A stretch of 64,000 nucleotides of DNA from Limnoperna fortunei (GCA_944474755.1 OX104120.1:18897992-18961991); one strand, 5' to 3'; shown: positions 45,850 to 57,138, counted from the stretch's first letter. Program-made: numbers and translations. The notes: generated by a model not told the origin, from the sequence alone.

Positions 45850-47446
45850 TAGAAAGGGAGAAACAAGAATATAATCTAAGAAAGGAGGTTGCAGAGCTTG
45901 AACAAAATTTAGACGAAAATAAAGTAATAATACTTGACAGTAAAGCACAAGAATTACAAAATATAAGAAAAAATAAAATAAAAGGTAAAATTATAAGATC
46001 AGGAATCCAATGGATAGAGGAAGGAGAAAATCCAACTAGTTATTTCTGTGGACTCGAAACCAACAATTTTACCAAAATAAATTATAAATATATAAATGAT
46101 ACCAAAAATAAAACAAAAAGATGGAAAAAAATTATAACAAATCAATTCGAAATATTGAATGAGGCAAAACTCTTCTAAGAAAACTTAAACAGAAATGAAG
46201 ATTCAACAGACATAAACAATAACATTTAAAAAAGAGATTGGATAAATATCGATTATTAGTTTAGAAGGTAAAATTACTATTTCCGAGGCAGCGAAGCCCT
46301 TAAAATGAAAAATCGCCTGGGTCTGATAGCTTTACTACAGAATTTTTCAATTTGTTCCGGAAAGACCTGTGAATTGTGCCGCAGACATGGGAGAACCATC
46401 TATAACTCAAAAACAAGGGATTATAACTTGTCTACCAAAGGGAGACAAGCCTCGTCATTTCTTAAAAAAGTGGCGCCCAATTTCTCTACTTAATACAGTT
46501 TACAAAATTGGGTCAGGGGCAATTGCAAACAGATTTAAACAGGTTCTTGATAAATTAATTGATATTGCTCAGACAGATCAGTGGGAGGTATATTGGGGAA
46601 AATATTAGATTAATATATGATATTATGCAATTTACTGAGGAAAAGGACATCCCTGGACAGTTACTTCTTAATGATGTTGAGAAGGCATTTGATTCAATTT
46701 CATGAGAATAGTTATATAGTGTGTTAACTTTCTTCAATTTCGGAGAATTAGTTATTAACTGGGTAAAAACGTTTCACAACAATATTCATTCAGCTGTCAT
46801 ACAAGGAGGAAATCTTTCAATTTTGTTTTTAAATAGCTCGGGGCTGTAGACAAAGGGATCCCCTCTCACCCTATCTTTTTATCTTATGTGCAGAAATTGT
46901 AGCTATAAGAGTGCACAAAAATATAAGTGAAATTAATTACTCAAGTTGAACATAAATTGTCACAACTCGCAGATGTCACTTCCTTGATGTTGGATGGAAA
47001 TGAAACTTCATTACATGAAGCCATAAAATAACTTGATTGGTTTGCAAAAATATCAGGATTAAAAACCCAGGCTATTTGGATTGGAAACAAAAAATATAGT
47101 GAAGAGGTACTGCACATTCATCAGGAACTCACCTGTACATATAGTAAAGAAAGATGTATTACAAAGTGACTACGAGGGGGGAGGTCTAAAGATGATAAAT
47201 TTACCAGCATTTATTTGGGCTTTAAAAGCAACATGGATCAGGAGAATCTTTAACAGTTACTCAAAATGTATAAACATATTTATGTCATACCTTCAAAAAG
47301 AAAACTGTGGAAGTGGATATATAAATGATATATTGCCTAAAATAAAAAATAAATTTTGGATAGATGGTCTTAACTCTTGGAAGCTGGTGGTAGATAAGGA
47401 TTCAAATTTGGAATGGATACTTTTCTTGCAAATCCAATTTGGTTAA
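45850..47446 (+). pseudogene. LINE ORF2, reverse transcriptase domain
   Basis: Scattered across frames are: GIQWIEEGENPTSYFCGLE (about 46000), KGDKPRHFLKKWRPISLLNTVYK (46440-46505), DIPGQLLLNDVEKAFDSIS (about 46645-46705, motif A with Asp present), a degenerate RDPLSPYLFILCAEI (46855-46905) and an ADD-box relic near 46970 (QLADVTSLML, where the second Asp is lost). The palm motifs are in the L1/Tx1 style. Stops and shifts are frequent. The 121-codon frame at 47081-47446 (INLPAFIWALKATWIRRIF) is the thumb/connection part. Confidence 0.65.
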
Positions 47447-47689
47447 ATAAGTTTATAAAAATTCGTGGAGAAGCATTCTTGTACAAAGAATGGTTTAACA
47501 AAGGCATGTTATTTATAAATGACCCGTTGAAAGAAGATGGATCATAACTTTCTGTAGAACAGTTACATCAAATATTTGGAATAACAACTGACCTTATGAC
47601 AATACCATCATATCAGCTGTAAAGCAAGGGGCTAAATCCTTCAAAAATGGTAATTTAAAGCTAAAATGTCCATTCATTCCGTCCTTTGC

Positions 47690-48248
47690 TAAAATATTTT
47701 GAAACATATGAGATTTTCTTGGGACATGTATGATATACTAAATATAAATGTGAATGAATCAAGTGGTAAATACAAATGGTCTAAAATACTAGAAATCTCA
47801 AATCTAAATTGGAACGATATTTACAAATTACCATTTATTGTTACTAAGAATACCAAACTTCAATGGCTACAGCACCGAATAAAACCCAAAATATTAGCTA
47901 ACAATCAATTTCTGACAAAAATTAGTTTTGAAAAACTCAAGATGTATTTTTTGTAAAACAGAAGTTGAGTCTATTGAGCATTTGCTCTGGAACTTTGAAG
48001 TTGTCCAAGAGTTTCTTGAAAATGTTGAATGTTGGTTTCTTTCCAATGGTGTAAGTGTAAACTTTATTTTTGGTAACACATCGAAATTACTTAAGGGTGA
48101 CCCATTTAATATAATTGCATTAAACATAAAACGATACATCTATAATGCAAAATATAACGACAGAGTACTCTCACTACCATCAGGAAAATTAAAATGCATG
48201 TATGTAACAGAAAAAATGCTAGCTGTACGAAACAAATATGTTAGATAA
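47690..48248 (+). pseudogene. LINE ORF2, C-terminal region with zinc-finger motif
   Basis: The frame at 47699-47956 overlaps one at 47928-48248. The second contains CIFCKTEVESIEHLLWNF, a C-x2-C...H pattern found at the end of L1/Tx1-type ORF2 proteins (RVT zinc-finger type). It ends at a stop at 48248 that may be the natural ORF2 end. Confidence 0.65.
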
Positions 48249-48254
48249 TTCAAC

Positions 48255-49250
48255 AAAAGCTAGAAGATGTATGAAAGACTATTGACAACCTGCGGTGTTT
48301 CTGGATGATACTACAAGCCGGACAAAATTAATTTTCAGTTTGTTTTTATATACATTTATATTATATTAAAAACAGGACAAAATAATATTTTTTTGCATTG
48401 ACTGTACATCTTTGAAAGTTTATCCACTAAATATGACAAAGTGTAAATTAAATTTCCACTACTCAAATTTACCACAATTTTGTTCCTTGCTCATCCATTT
48501 CACAACCAGTTTTTTTTCTCATCTCTTCATATCTCTTTTTAACAAATACAAAACGTGTATTGTACTTATTTTTTTTTCTTTCTTTCTGCAGAAAATTTCT
48601 TTTTTTATATTTTACTGACATTCTGTTTTTCCTTTCTCATTTAACAAAAAAATTCAATATGTACCACAATTTTATAAAAACCATTATAATTTATGGACAT
48701 ATTGCTATATATGACTTATTTTATTAGCTATGTTATAATTTATTGTATATACTAGTATATGATATGGTTATATATGCTTATTTGTAAAGTGTTGAATATT
48801 TAAAAAAAATTTAAAAACTATAAATAAATATTAATAATATTATTCTATTTTTATGTTCCTTATAATCATATTTTATTACAGCCTATGAACACAATTGACA
48901 ACAAAGACTTAACACATTAATGACTATTGAATGACTCAGTAAATATGCCATTGTTAGTTAGAACACTAACAGTACATACATTGTGGATTATCTATTTGCA
49001 TTTATGATTGTTATGAAAAAAACCAAAAGGTGTGAAGAAGATAACTCGTAGACAAATCTCTTTATTCAAATAATTAATTAAGAAAAAGTAACAAATAACC
49101 ACACACGAAATAACAGAAAGGACACATATAAGAGCAATACAGACCATGCAAAGTACAATGTATGTCGGAAAACAATGCTAATCAGAGCTATTGCTAACTA
49201 AATATTAACTGTTGTGTATAAATTGCTTGATATTTGCTTGATGTTATGCA
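48255..49250. other. LINE 3' UTR and unassigned AT-rich sequence
   Basis: Very AT-rich with pyrimidine runs (48500-48610). No frame or RNA gene was recognised. The LINE's 3' end may be near 48860. Confidence 0.35.
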
Positions 49251-49500
49251 ACTTTCTGACATTATAAAAAGCGCTTATGACTATTTGTTCAAACCCAGCA
49301 AGCTCTATTTCAGCTATATTCAAGACGTAATCGATGGTGTTTGCTGTAGCGTGTGCGAGGACGAAGGCCACCGCTAAAGTCATAAGTAGAACTAAGCTAG
49401 GTATTACAATGGCAACCATTGACAGAACTGCCAATTTTTCGTTTAGTTGGTGTATAAGGACGCGTTTACAGGCCGTCGTCAGTGTGAACGTAAGTTACAC
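49198..49500 (-). mobile_element. Possible LINE 3'-end relic with a short hydrophobic frame
   Basis: On the minus strand GAATATAGCTGAAAT followed by GCTTGCTGG (about 49295-49320) resembles the I/Nimb LINE 3' terminus seen at about 3915-3960. Upstream, a 78-codon frame (VAIVIPSLVLLMTLAVAFVLAHATANT) is hydrophobic and less AT-rich than its surroundings. It could be part of the same relic or a stray host exon; I do not recognise it. Confidence 0.35.
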
Positions 49501-49984
49501 ACAATATTTAAAATTTCCTTCTAATATGACGTCCTGCATTAGCTATGTAAACAAGTTTGTGTCAAATTTCCCATAAATTACATGCGTAAGCTGAGTGTTA
49601 TGTGTACATGTGTTTGTTATCGGTTATCAATAATTATCGTTATTGTTAATAACGCAGTTATGTTCAGTCTGAAATCTGAGATTTGTATAATTTTACATGC
49701 ATTTTTTTAACAACTCAATGACATCCTTCATCAAGAACATATCATATATCCGTGTCGCCACAATTGGAATTCCGACGTCATAGTACGCTCAACTGAATAA
49801 TTCAAACGACATTAAGATTTCTCAATATTATTGTTTAAAGGGTATGTATATTCAATAAAATGACGAGCATATACGTGTATGTCAATTTTATTTGCTTTAA
49901 CATTCTGTTTTAGATATATATTAGTTTAAAAAAAACAATATTACCACTTTCTACTCAAGGAGTGGAATAAATGAAATGTTGAAT

Positions 49985-50875
49985 TAAATAAATTCAAAAG
50001 ACATGATAGACATCTTGAGGTCTGGATCTCCTTTTCTCATTGTATAAGCATTAAAACATTTGATTTTTCGACACTCTATACGGTCATCCCTCAGACGATA
50101 TAAATACCTGTTAATTAGTCATGACAGAACTACTTCGTCATCAATTACACTAAATCTAATACTTAATATACTAAAGACCAAATCTGTCACATGTTAGATT
50201 TTCATGTTTGGAGGACATGTTTTTCAACAGACTTTTGGAATTCCAATTGTGGTCCTCTCCTCGACGATCTGTTTTTGTACTCCTATGAGGCTGAATTCCT
50301 AGAAGGCCTACTGACGAAGGAAGAAAAGACACTTGCCCAGACTTTTAATTTAACATTTCGCTATAATGATGATGTTTTGTCACTCAACAATGCTAAATTT
50401 GGTGACTATTTACCCTATTCAATTTATTCAATTTATTCAATTTACCCTAGCGAGCTGCTGTTGACTGCTAAACTACTCAAAATAGGGTTTGTTGTACCTA
50501 GGTTGATGTTATCTCTCAAGAAGTTTTATGGTCGTCACAATGACTTAATTGATCGTTATGGGAAATCAGTGTCTCAAATACGATTTGACATTTTCGCTGA
50601 GTCATAGTCATAGGTAGTGTTTCCTATTCCTGGATTTGACTTTTCCCTCACATGGCAGTGAGTAACTCCACGGGTGTCTAATTAAAGGCAGGCACTGCTT
50701 ACTCGTCCGGAGAACCTGCGTGCACCCATGGTTTTTATTGGGTTCGGTTTACTCTCTTTCTGTGTTTTATGTTTTTTGGTTTTTAGTGTTGTGTTTGTCT
50801 ATATCTTATTTGTAACTGTTCCTTGGTTTTTGGCTAATGTTGTTGGGTCGGTTTTCTATGCTATTTTTTGACCAT
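49985..50875 (+). mobile_element. Penelope-like RT element, copy 2 (internally deleted)
   Basis: Begins like copy 3 (TTCAAAAGAC, GATAGACATCTTGAGGTCTG). It lacks ~90 bp of the early RT (the join follows CATCCCTCAGACG) and part of the palm. Then come a shortened RT frame (50191-50607) and the shared 3' UTR to about 50868. The frame keeps LDDLFLYSYEAEFLEGLL and FRYNDDVLSL (YIDD changed to YNDD). It joins directly from the palm to SELLLTAKLLKIGF, missing the region with SYLDLLLE. Dead copy. Confidence 0.75.
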
Positions 50876-50879
50876 GTTC

Positions 50880-51780
50880 TAATTTGCATAAATCCCGCTC
50901 GCAGTATTATATTTATTATTTTTCTTTGTTAAGCAATTGCTAACTTACGACCATTTCAGAAATACATATATCAACACTCGAAGTTTCCAACATAAAACAA
51001 AATATATCTTACAAGTATAAAACAACACACAGTTATATTGAAAGGTTATTGATAGTTATTTATATGAAATACAATGGTTTTACATTTTAGATAGAGCAAA
51101 ATATCTATAAAGCTAATGAAAGTAAAAACATTGTAACATTAATTCATTCTGATACTACTCCAATCTTACAATGTTCTTAACTAATATTTCCATTTGGAAA
51201 CAATCTTCTGCTGGTATTATTGATGTGTTATATTAAATAGACGTTTAAATGTTACAACAGCAAATTATATGTTTACGTCATATCTAAAATATTTTGCCCT
51301 AAAATAGTATACTGAAGAAATTTCAAGGAGACATCTGATTGAATAATGGGGTTCTAAAAATTGCAAATTAAAATTATTTACATTGTTAATTAAAAATGTC
51401 CGATATTTTGAAGAATATTTATGAGAGCCAAAAATATTAACTTTAATTAAAGAGGGAGGTTCAGTGCAGATTACTTCAATCAAAATTTTCGATCATGTTT
51501 GCAGCACGACCTATCCTTTCGCATTAGCTGCACATAAAGTTTTGCATTTTAGCTTACAGAAAAACAATTTAAAGGGTAAAATGACGTGTCTTTTTCAAAT
51601 TAAAATCTTAATTGCAAATGATACCATATTGGGAAGCCATTGCAAATGATTGCGATTTGTAACCTATATGCCACGACAAATACGATCTTTTTTATGAATG
51701 AGAAGACTAATAGTTATTAGGTCATTTACTAAACTTTCGTTTAACTTGTAAACTTTAAAACATATCTAAGACTTAAACAA
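50880..51780. other. Non-coding stretch, nothing recognised
   Basis: Only short frames without recognisable content lie between copy 2 of the Penelope-like element and the receptor relic. Confidence 0.3.
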
Positions 51781-51783
51781 TAC

Positions 51784-51925
51784 TTATTTTTAGGAGATCA
51801 TATGTGATGACAGTGATTTCCTGTATAACTTGGATATAAAGGTATCGAATATGCGCTTGCATTCGATGCTCTATAATTGTGATCGTTCGCAATCATGGCT
51901 AAGAAGAGCAGCAAATAATAAAAGA
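51784..51925 (-). pseudogene. Toll-like receptor relic (TIR-domain fragment)
   Basis: The minus strand translates as LFAALLSHDCERSQL, stop, SIECKRIFDTFIS, aligning with residues ~641-668 of the intact receptor 900 bp away (AFVIVLSQDYEQSQFQSIEW). After a frameshift, EITVITYDLLK matches TLIVINYDFLE (residues 674-684). An in-frame stop, a frameshift and the loss of the conserved Trp make it non-functional. It is the remnant of a tandem receptor copy in the same orientation. Confidence 0.7.
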
Positions 51926-52576
51926 TGTAAACTTTGAGCACTTATATCTTTAAAACGGCCTTAATACAACGACCAAACCATTAACAAATATGAACATGCA
52001 AACCTTATCCTAAATCAGTCGGTAAACGAATAACGCTGCAGTTTAACAAATTTGACAGCTTTAAATTTAGTTTGATTATTGTTTGAAATTAACCCTGCAA
52101 TTCATATGCTCAGATATTACCTGGATTAACAAGTTATTTCAATACTTGTACTCTGAATATAGATCATACATTTGTTTTTAAAGTATATAACTTGGCGAGT
52201 TTTCTATCACATATTTAAAAAACATAATTTAAAATATACTCGTTTTACAATATGTATTTTAATTAAAAATCACAACAGGCGTAGAAATAAAAATAATGTC
52301 AATATTGGTAATAACGCTGAAAATACTTTGGTTACCTCTTTAACCATTGAACTATAAAAATTGTTCGATTATTTGTGCAAATGTTACAGAATATTCATGG
52401 CAAATGTCCAACTGGGAAATACTACATGGGCTACACTTTTTTGTTTGTAACACATTTACAAACACTATCGGACTCATTCCCATAATGGCAGTTGTAATCA
52501 TTGTGTTAAATTTATATAGGTTCATCTATGTAAAAAGGTAGAATGTTTATATGATATTTTGTATTCCAGATATTTC

Positions 52577-54793
52577 TTATCTTTTTATTGCAACTTTGCT
52601 TAACGGCAGAACAATGTGCCGACTTGGAGAACCAATAACGTCTTTTATGTCATGCAGTAAGGTTTTTTTGAAATTATCAAAACTGAATGAATATCCAAGT
52701 CTTAAAAAAGCTTTAAGGTTTCGATCTATTGTGTCCGTGCTCTCTAAGAAATCATAGTTAATGACAATGAGTGTTGTCACTAAATTGGTCATATATAAAT
52801 TCCATATGTGTTTCCATTCTATGCTTTGGAATTGTGATTGTTCGTAATCTTGGCTTAGAACAATGACAAAAGCCTTTGATGTAGTTATTGTTTTGTAAAT
52901 CTCTTCCACATGTATTGCTCCATAATCAAAATCTCTTGGTGGAAGGCAAATTTTGTAACCTTGATTCTCCAAAAAGGTTTTTAAAGTTCCCACAGTCCAA
53001 TTTCTGACGTCATTATTTTCTATGTTAAATGATACATACACGTCGTATTCATACTCGCTTGACTTAACTTGGCTTGACTTGTGACAATTTAAATACATCT
53101 TCACCGTTCTTATTGGCAGTTTTATCTCGTATTTAAAATTGTAATATAACAAGGCAAAAAGTACCAATATACATGTTGCTATCGCAAAACCCCAATATAC
53201 TGTGTTAGACTGTACTGATGAACAAAGGTCACTTTCTGATAACATCAACAAATCAATGTTTTTGTCACTTTGTTGGCAAGTGATAAAATTTTCTATTTGA
53301 CACTTTTCTATTGGTTGCCTTTCTAACCAAACTTTAATCCAGCCCATTTCACATTTACATTTTGCCAGACTTATATTGCCATACCATAAATTACATGGAC
53401 TTTTCAACTGTACGGATCTCTCTAAAATTTGGATTTTGTTATAAGCTAAATTAATAAAACTGAGTTCTTTAATGGAATACACCGATGGATCAACAAATGT
53501 AATATCATTGTACGACAGATCTATTCGTTTTGTTCTATTTAGAAAACTAAGATACTTAAATGTCGTTATCATGTTATGACTGAGGTCAATGTCAAGATCA
53601 TCAAAATCAGGAACAATTGTTGGAATCATACTAAAATCGCTTGATGAGCAGTTCACTACCAGTCTTGGTTCAGAAGGTTGACTGTAACAGTTACATTTCG
53701 GAGGACATTTGTCGTGCAAACTAACAACACAAATTAAAAACTTCAGCAAATTGTTATCTTCTTGGAAATTTTCTGCAGAATAACCCATCAATGGCGCAGG
53801 GGTTTGGCAACGAAATTTAAAATTATTAAAGTGAAGACTGGCTAGGGAGGCAGCTAATATATAGTAATATGCGTTACAATCACATGACCATGGATTATTG
53901 TCCACAGAAATATTATATCTAAATGCTCCTTTAAAAAATGCTTCAATATCTTTAAATCCCAGCTCTAGAGGTGACGGAAAGCGAGTCAAATTATTGTGCG
54001 TCAAATTAACAAAGCCACCACCTTCTACAACTCGTCGCCGCCAGTTAAATTCATTTGTTATTTTAGAAATATGGTTTCCAGAAAAGGATTCAACACTGCA
54101 AACGTATCCCATGGTAATGTCTGAAATATCAATTGTTTGTAAGAGATTCCAGTCTAAATAAATATAAGCCAAACTTCTAGGTTGATATAGAAAGGCTCCT
54201 GGTTCTAGGTAGGTTATCAAATTATGTGCTAAACATAAATATCGTAAATTAGTCATATTTAAAAAGAAAGACGATCTCACCGTTTTTATTTTGTTATACC
54301 CTAGGTCTAAATAATCTAAAAGATGTAGACAGCCGAGTGTGATTAAGTTTTCAATTTTATTCCCTTGCAATTCAATTTTTACTAGGAGCTGAAAGTCGCA
54401 TATATTATCAGGAAAGATCGTTAGGTTTCCATCGGAGTACTTGAAAACTTGAACAGCATAGTATGGGGTATTAAAGTCTGCGTGAATTAAATACTTGTCA
54501 CTATTAAATTGTAAACTGAGTGGTACTGTAGAGTTGTCCCAGAATTCCCAGAATGGTATTGCTCTTTTAAGACAACACCCAGGTATTGAGAAACTCAGAT
54601 CCTGAAATGGTATGAGACACGAATCTAAAGAAGAACTGCAGCAATTTGGACAGAACAAAACTTTACTTGCTACACTAGGATGGGTCCAATAAAAATAGCC
54701 TGGTTCACTTAAACTAATTGCTGTTATCACGGAATCGTCTATTATGGATGCTGTTATTACTGGCAATATAAAATGACAAAATATCTGAAGCAT
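52577..54793 (-). CDS. Toll-like receptor (LRR-TM-TIR), intronless
   Basis: 738 residues from an ATG at 54793. Domains: signal peptide at residues ~1-15; a Cys-rich stretch (48-74); leucine-rich repeats (~135-290, e.g. YLDLGYNKI, YLCLAHNLI); a first C-terminal LRR cap (~298-356, NPWSCDCN); an N-terminal-type cap (363-382, CPPKCNCY); further LRRs (~398-458); a second C-terminal cap (~467-524); a transmembrane helix (~533-552); and a cytoplasmic TIR domain (~582-720). TIR box 1 is YDVYVSF. Box 2 is RDFDYGA instead of the common RDxxPG. The cap-cap arrangement in mid-ectodomain is that of Drosophila Toll and invertebrate multiple-cysteine-cluster receptors. The expected role is sensing at the cell surface or endosome and MyD88-type signalling; the ligand is unknown. 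It is short for this class (usually 900 or more residues). No intron, stop or shift is seen. Confidence 0.93.
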   Translation of the reverse strand: MLQIFCHFILPVITASIIDDSVITAISLSEPGYFYWTHPSVASKVLFCPNCCSSSLDSCLIPFQDLSFSIPGCCLKRAIPFWEFWDNSTVPLSLQFNSDKYLIHADFNTPYYAVQVFKYSDGNLTIFPDNICDFQLLVKIELQGNKIENLITLGCLHLLDYLDLGYNKIKTVRSSFFLNMTNLRYLCLAHNLITYLEPGAFLYQPRSLAYIYLDWNLLQTIDISDITMGYVCSVESFSGNHISKITNEFNWRRRVVEGGGFVNLTHNNLTRFPSPLELGFKDIEAFFKGAFRYNISVDNNPWSCDCNAYYYILAASLASLHFNNFKFRCQTPAPLMGYSAENFQEDNNLLKFLICVVSLHDKCPPKCNCYSQPSEPRLVVNCSSSDFSMIPTIVPDFDDLDIDLSHNMITTFKYLSFLNRTKRIDLSYNDITFVDPSVYSIKELSFINLAYNKIQILERSVQLKSPCNLWYGNISLAKCKCEMGWIKVWLERQPIEKCQIENFITCQQSDKNIDLLMLSESDLCSSVQSNTVYWGFAIATCILVLFALLYYNFKYEIKLPIRTVKMYLNCHKSSQVKSSEYEYDVYVSFNIENNDVRNWTVGTLKTFLENQGYKICLPPRDFDYGAIHVEEIYKTITTSKAFVIVLSQDYEQSQFQSIEWKHIWNLYMTNLVTTLIVINYDFLESTDTIDRNLKAFLRLGYSFSFDNFKKTLLHDIKDVIGSPSRHIVLPLSKVAIKR

Positions 54794-54949
54794 CTAAAAA
54801 AGAATGGTTAAAATTAGAATATTAAAATTTTATTCTAGCTTTTTAATGTTTTCCGAATATTTTTGCCTAGAATTACAAATCAATACTTCTTTTAACGACA
54901 GGAACCGAAATGTATTTCTTATTATACCTGTTTGGTAAAAGATATTATA

Positions 54950-55068
54950 GGGTTATTGCATGAATATTGGGAAATATTGTCCCAAGCAAGTGTTATATTG
55001 CACGAGCTTGCGAGTGCAATATAGCATCTTGCGAGGGACAATATTTCCCAATATTCATGCTATAACCC
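54950..55068. mobile_element. Palindromic miniature element upstream of the receptor gene
   Basis: GGGTTATTGCATGAATATTG at the left pairs with CAATATTCATGCTATAACCC at the right, and the inner AAATATTGTCCC...GTGCAATATA segments also pair. The 119-bp element is one long imperfect palindrome around GAGCTTGCGAG. ATTATA is present on both sides and could be a target duplication. It lies about 157 bp upstream of the receptor start codon. Confidence 0.7.
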
Positions 55069-55469
55069 TTTTTATTATATAGTAATAATTTTTTTGTGCT
55101 TTGAAGTGATTATTTATTATCTTTGCTATTTTGTAATATTTTACTAGGTCCAATATTATCATATTTTCACTTGGTCAATATTACAGATACATATGTTGGT
55201 GTATATGTAAATCAAATAAAAAACTGATTTTTTTCAATTTTGTGTATTTATTCGTTGCTCCTTATTATTGTGAATATAAATTTAAGTCCTTCTTCCCTGA
55301 CTCAATTCAAAATCTGTAACTCTTTACCATCTGCGGTAGATAATGCTTCAACTGTCAACTACTTCAAGACCAGGTTCTAGTCCATCACCATCAGAGAGTA
55401 TCCTATACCAATTGTTTTTAACTGCACATTGTAAATACTTCTTTTTTTCATCACCTGTACATAGTTAGT

Positions 55470-56664
55470 GGATATTAAAAAATTCAAAAGACCTGATAGA
55501 CATCTTGAGGTCTGGATCTCTTTCCCATTGTAACAGCATTAAAACATTTGATTTTTCGACACTCTATACGGCCATCCCTCATACGCAGCTTAAAACCAGG
55601 CTAAAAGATCTTATAAAACGATGCTTTTTCGAGAAAAACGGAAAGAGACGATATCAATACCTGGTAATTGGTCATGACAGATCTTACTTCGTCATCAATG
55701 ACTCCAAAGCTAATACTAAATATACTGAAGACCAAATCTGTCACATGTTAGATTTTCTAATTGAAAACATATTCGTCATGTTTGGAGGACATGTTTTTCA
55801 ACAGACTGTTGGTATTCCAAAGGGTACTAATTGTGCTCCTCTCCTCGCCGACCTGTTTTTGTACTCCTATGAGGCTGAGTTCCTAGAAGGCCTACTGAAG
55901 AAGAAAGAAAAGACTCTGGCCCAGACCTTTAATTTCACATTCCGCTATATTGATGATGTTTTGTCCCTCAACAATGCTAAATTTGGTGACTATTTACATT
56001 CAATTTACCCTAGCGAGCTTGAAATTAAAGACACCACCAATACACTAAGATCAGCCTCTTACTTAGACCTACTTCTAGAAATAGACTCAGGAAAACTACA
56101 AACTAGGCTAAACGAAAACGTGATGACTTCAACTTCCCAACTGTCAACTTCCCGTTCATCGACAGCAACATTCCAGCAGCTCCAGCGTATGGTGTGTACA
56201 TTTCACAACTTATACGTTATTCTAGATCCTGCGATCGTTATTCAGATTTTCTAGACCGATCGCTGCTATTGACTGCTAAACTACTTAAACAGTGGTTTGT
56301 TGTACCTAGGTTGATGTTATCTCCCCAGAAGTTCTATGGTCGGCATCACGACTTGATTGATCGTTACGGGAAATCAGTGTCTCAAATACGATCTGACATT
56401 TTCGCTGAGTCATAGGCAGTGCTTCCTATTCCTGGATTTGACTTTTCCCTAGACAAGACAATGAGTAACTCGACGGGTGTCTAATTAGAGACAGGCACTG
56501 CTTACTCGTCCGGAGCACCTGAGTGCACCCATGGTTTTTATTGGGTTCGGGTTACTCTCTTTCTGTGTTTTATGTTTTGATTTTTGTGTTGTGTTTGTCT
56601 ATATCCGGATTTGTAACTGTCCCTTGGTTTTTGGCTCTTGTTGTTCGGTCGGTTTTCTTTGCTA
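55470..56664 (+). mobile_element. Penelope-like RT element, copy 3 (best preserved)
   Basis: Starts near 55470 (TTCAAAAGACCTGATAGACA) and ends near 56664 (TTTGCTACTTT), with a ~250-bp 3' UTR shared with copies 1 and 2. Only the RT and C-terminal part remain. No GIY-YIG nuclease or upstream region was found, so the element is 5'-truncated, as such copies often are. Confidence 0.75.
55511..56415 (+). pseudogene. Reverse transcriptase, Penelope-like, one frameshift
   Basis: Conserved RT motifs appear in order: FDFSTLYTAIPH (motif A, Asp present, ~55550), GIPKGTNCAPLLADLFLYSY (motif B, ~55810-55870), FRYIDDVLSL (motif C with both Asp, ~55940-55970) and SYLDLLLEID (~56060). After a one-base lesion near 56110 the frame shifts. 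YVISQLIRYSRSCDR-type sequence and KFYGRHHDLIDRYGKSVSQ then follow, ending at FAES and a stop at 56413-56415. Motifs A and C would be functional, but the frameshift cuts off the C-terminal part. No ATG opens the frame. RT identity is sure; the Penelope-like class is my best assignment. Confidence 0.75.
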
Positions 56665-56970
56665 CTTTCTTGCACCACATGCGCCGTTATGAGTATCCAA
56701 TGTATTTGGTATGTACGGACACGGAAGAAGAAATTCCTGCTTTGAAACGAGCCACTTGTACACCATATTTAAATCCCGTTTTGTACAGTTTACACTCGAT
56801 TTTTTCCTTTGTTGGTCTATGAATTCTCTAATTTTACTTTTATCAACAATCGTATTCACTTCCATTTGTTCAGTTTCAAGCGGTTCTGCTAATTTTCCTC
56901 TCCAGAGCAGATCATGTATGTCATTTTCGGCCTTGTTTGTTTACCAAACAACAGCTGATGTTTGGAACAC
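56662..56970 (-). pseudogene. Possible DUF3504/Crypton-like recombinase N-terminal fragment
   Basis: The minus-strand frame translates as VDKSKIREFIDQQRKKSSVN, then CTKRDLNMVYKWLVSKQE and YIPNTLDTHNG. This resembles the N-terminal part of DUF3504/Crypton-type tyrosine-recombinase proteins (FIxxQRxKNTxxKTxxDLxxFxxWL...IPPxELxxHL). Upstream residues (LWRGKLAEPLETEQMEVNT) stay in frame. The fragment stops where the Penelope-like 3' end begins at 56664, suggesting that insertion cut it. No catalytic part is present. The match is from memory and moderate. Confidence 0.4.
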
Positions 56971-57110
56971 ATCTGTTCTTTTCCCGGAAATTACATAAAA
57001 GACCGAGATTCAGTGTAAAATATGAAAATATATTGCACTTTATTCCTGTATGAAATACAATCGGCAAAAATTATTACTATATAATAAATATATATGTTTT
57101 ATGTAGCTTA

Positions 57111-57138
57111 TATATATGTATGTGTGTGTGTGTGTCTG
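57111..57138. repeat. (TA)n/(GT)n microsatellite
   Basis: ATATATATGTATGTGTGTGTGTGTGTCTG. Confidence 0.9.

Larger units (their letters stand above)
43368..48250 (+). mobile_element. L1/Tx1-like LINE, nearly full length, decayed
   Basis: Order along the plus strand: ORF1 with a coiled coil (43368-43868) and RNA-binding part (about 43890-44200), a ~700-bp gap, and ORF2 with endonuclease (44900-45540), RT (about 46000-47000) and C-terminal zinc-finger region (47928-48248). The two-ORF structure, the ORF1 type and the endonuclease start (KIMSVNYQGLRDF) resemble L1/Tx1-clade LINEs. ORF2 is interrupted by many stops and frameshifts. The 3' end is not clearly marked; AT-rich sequence continues to about 48860. 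Confidence 0.75.
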
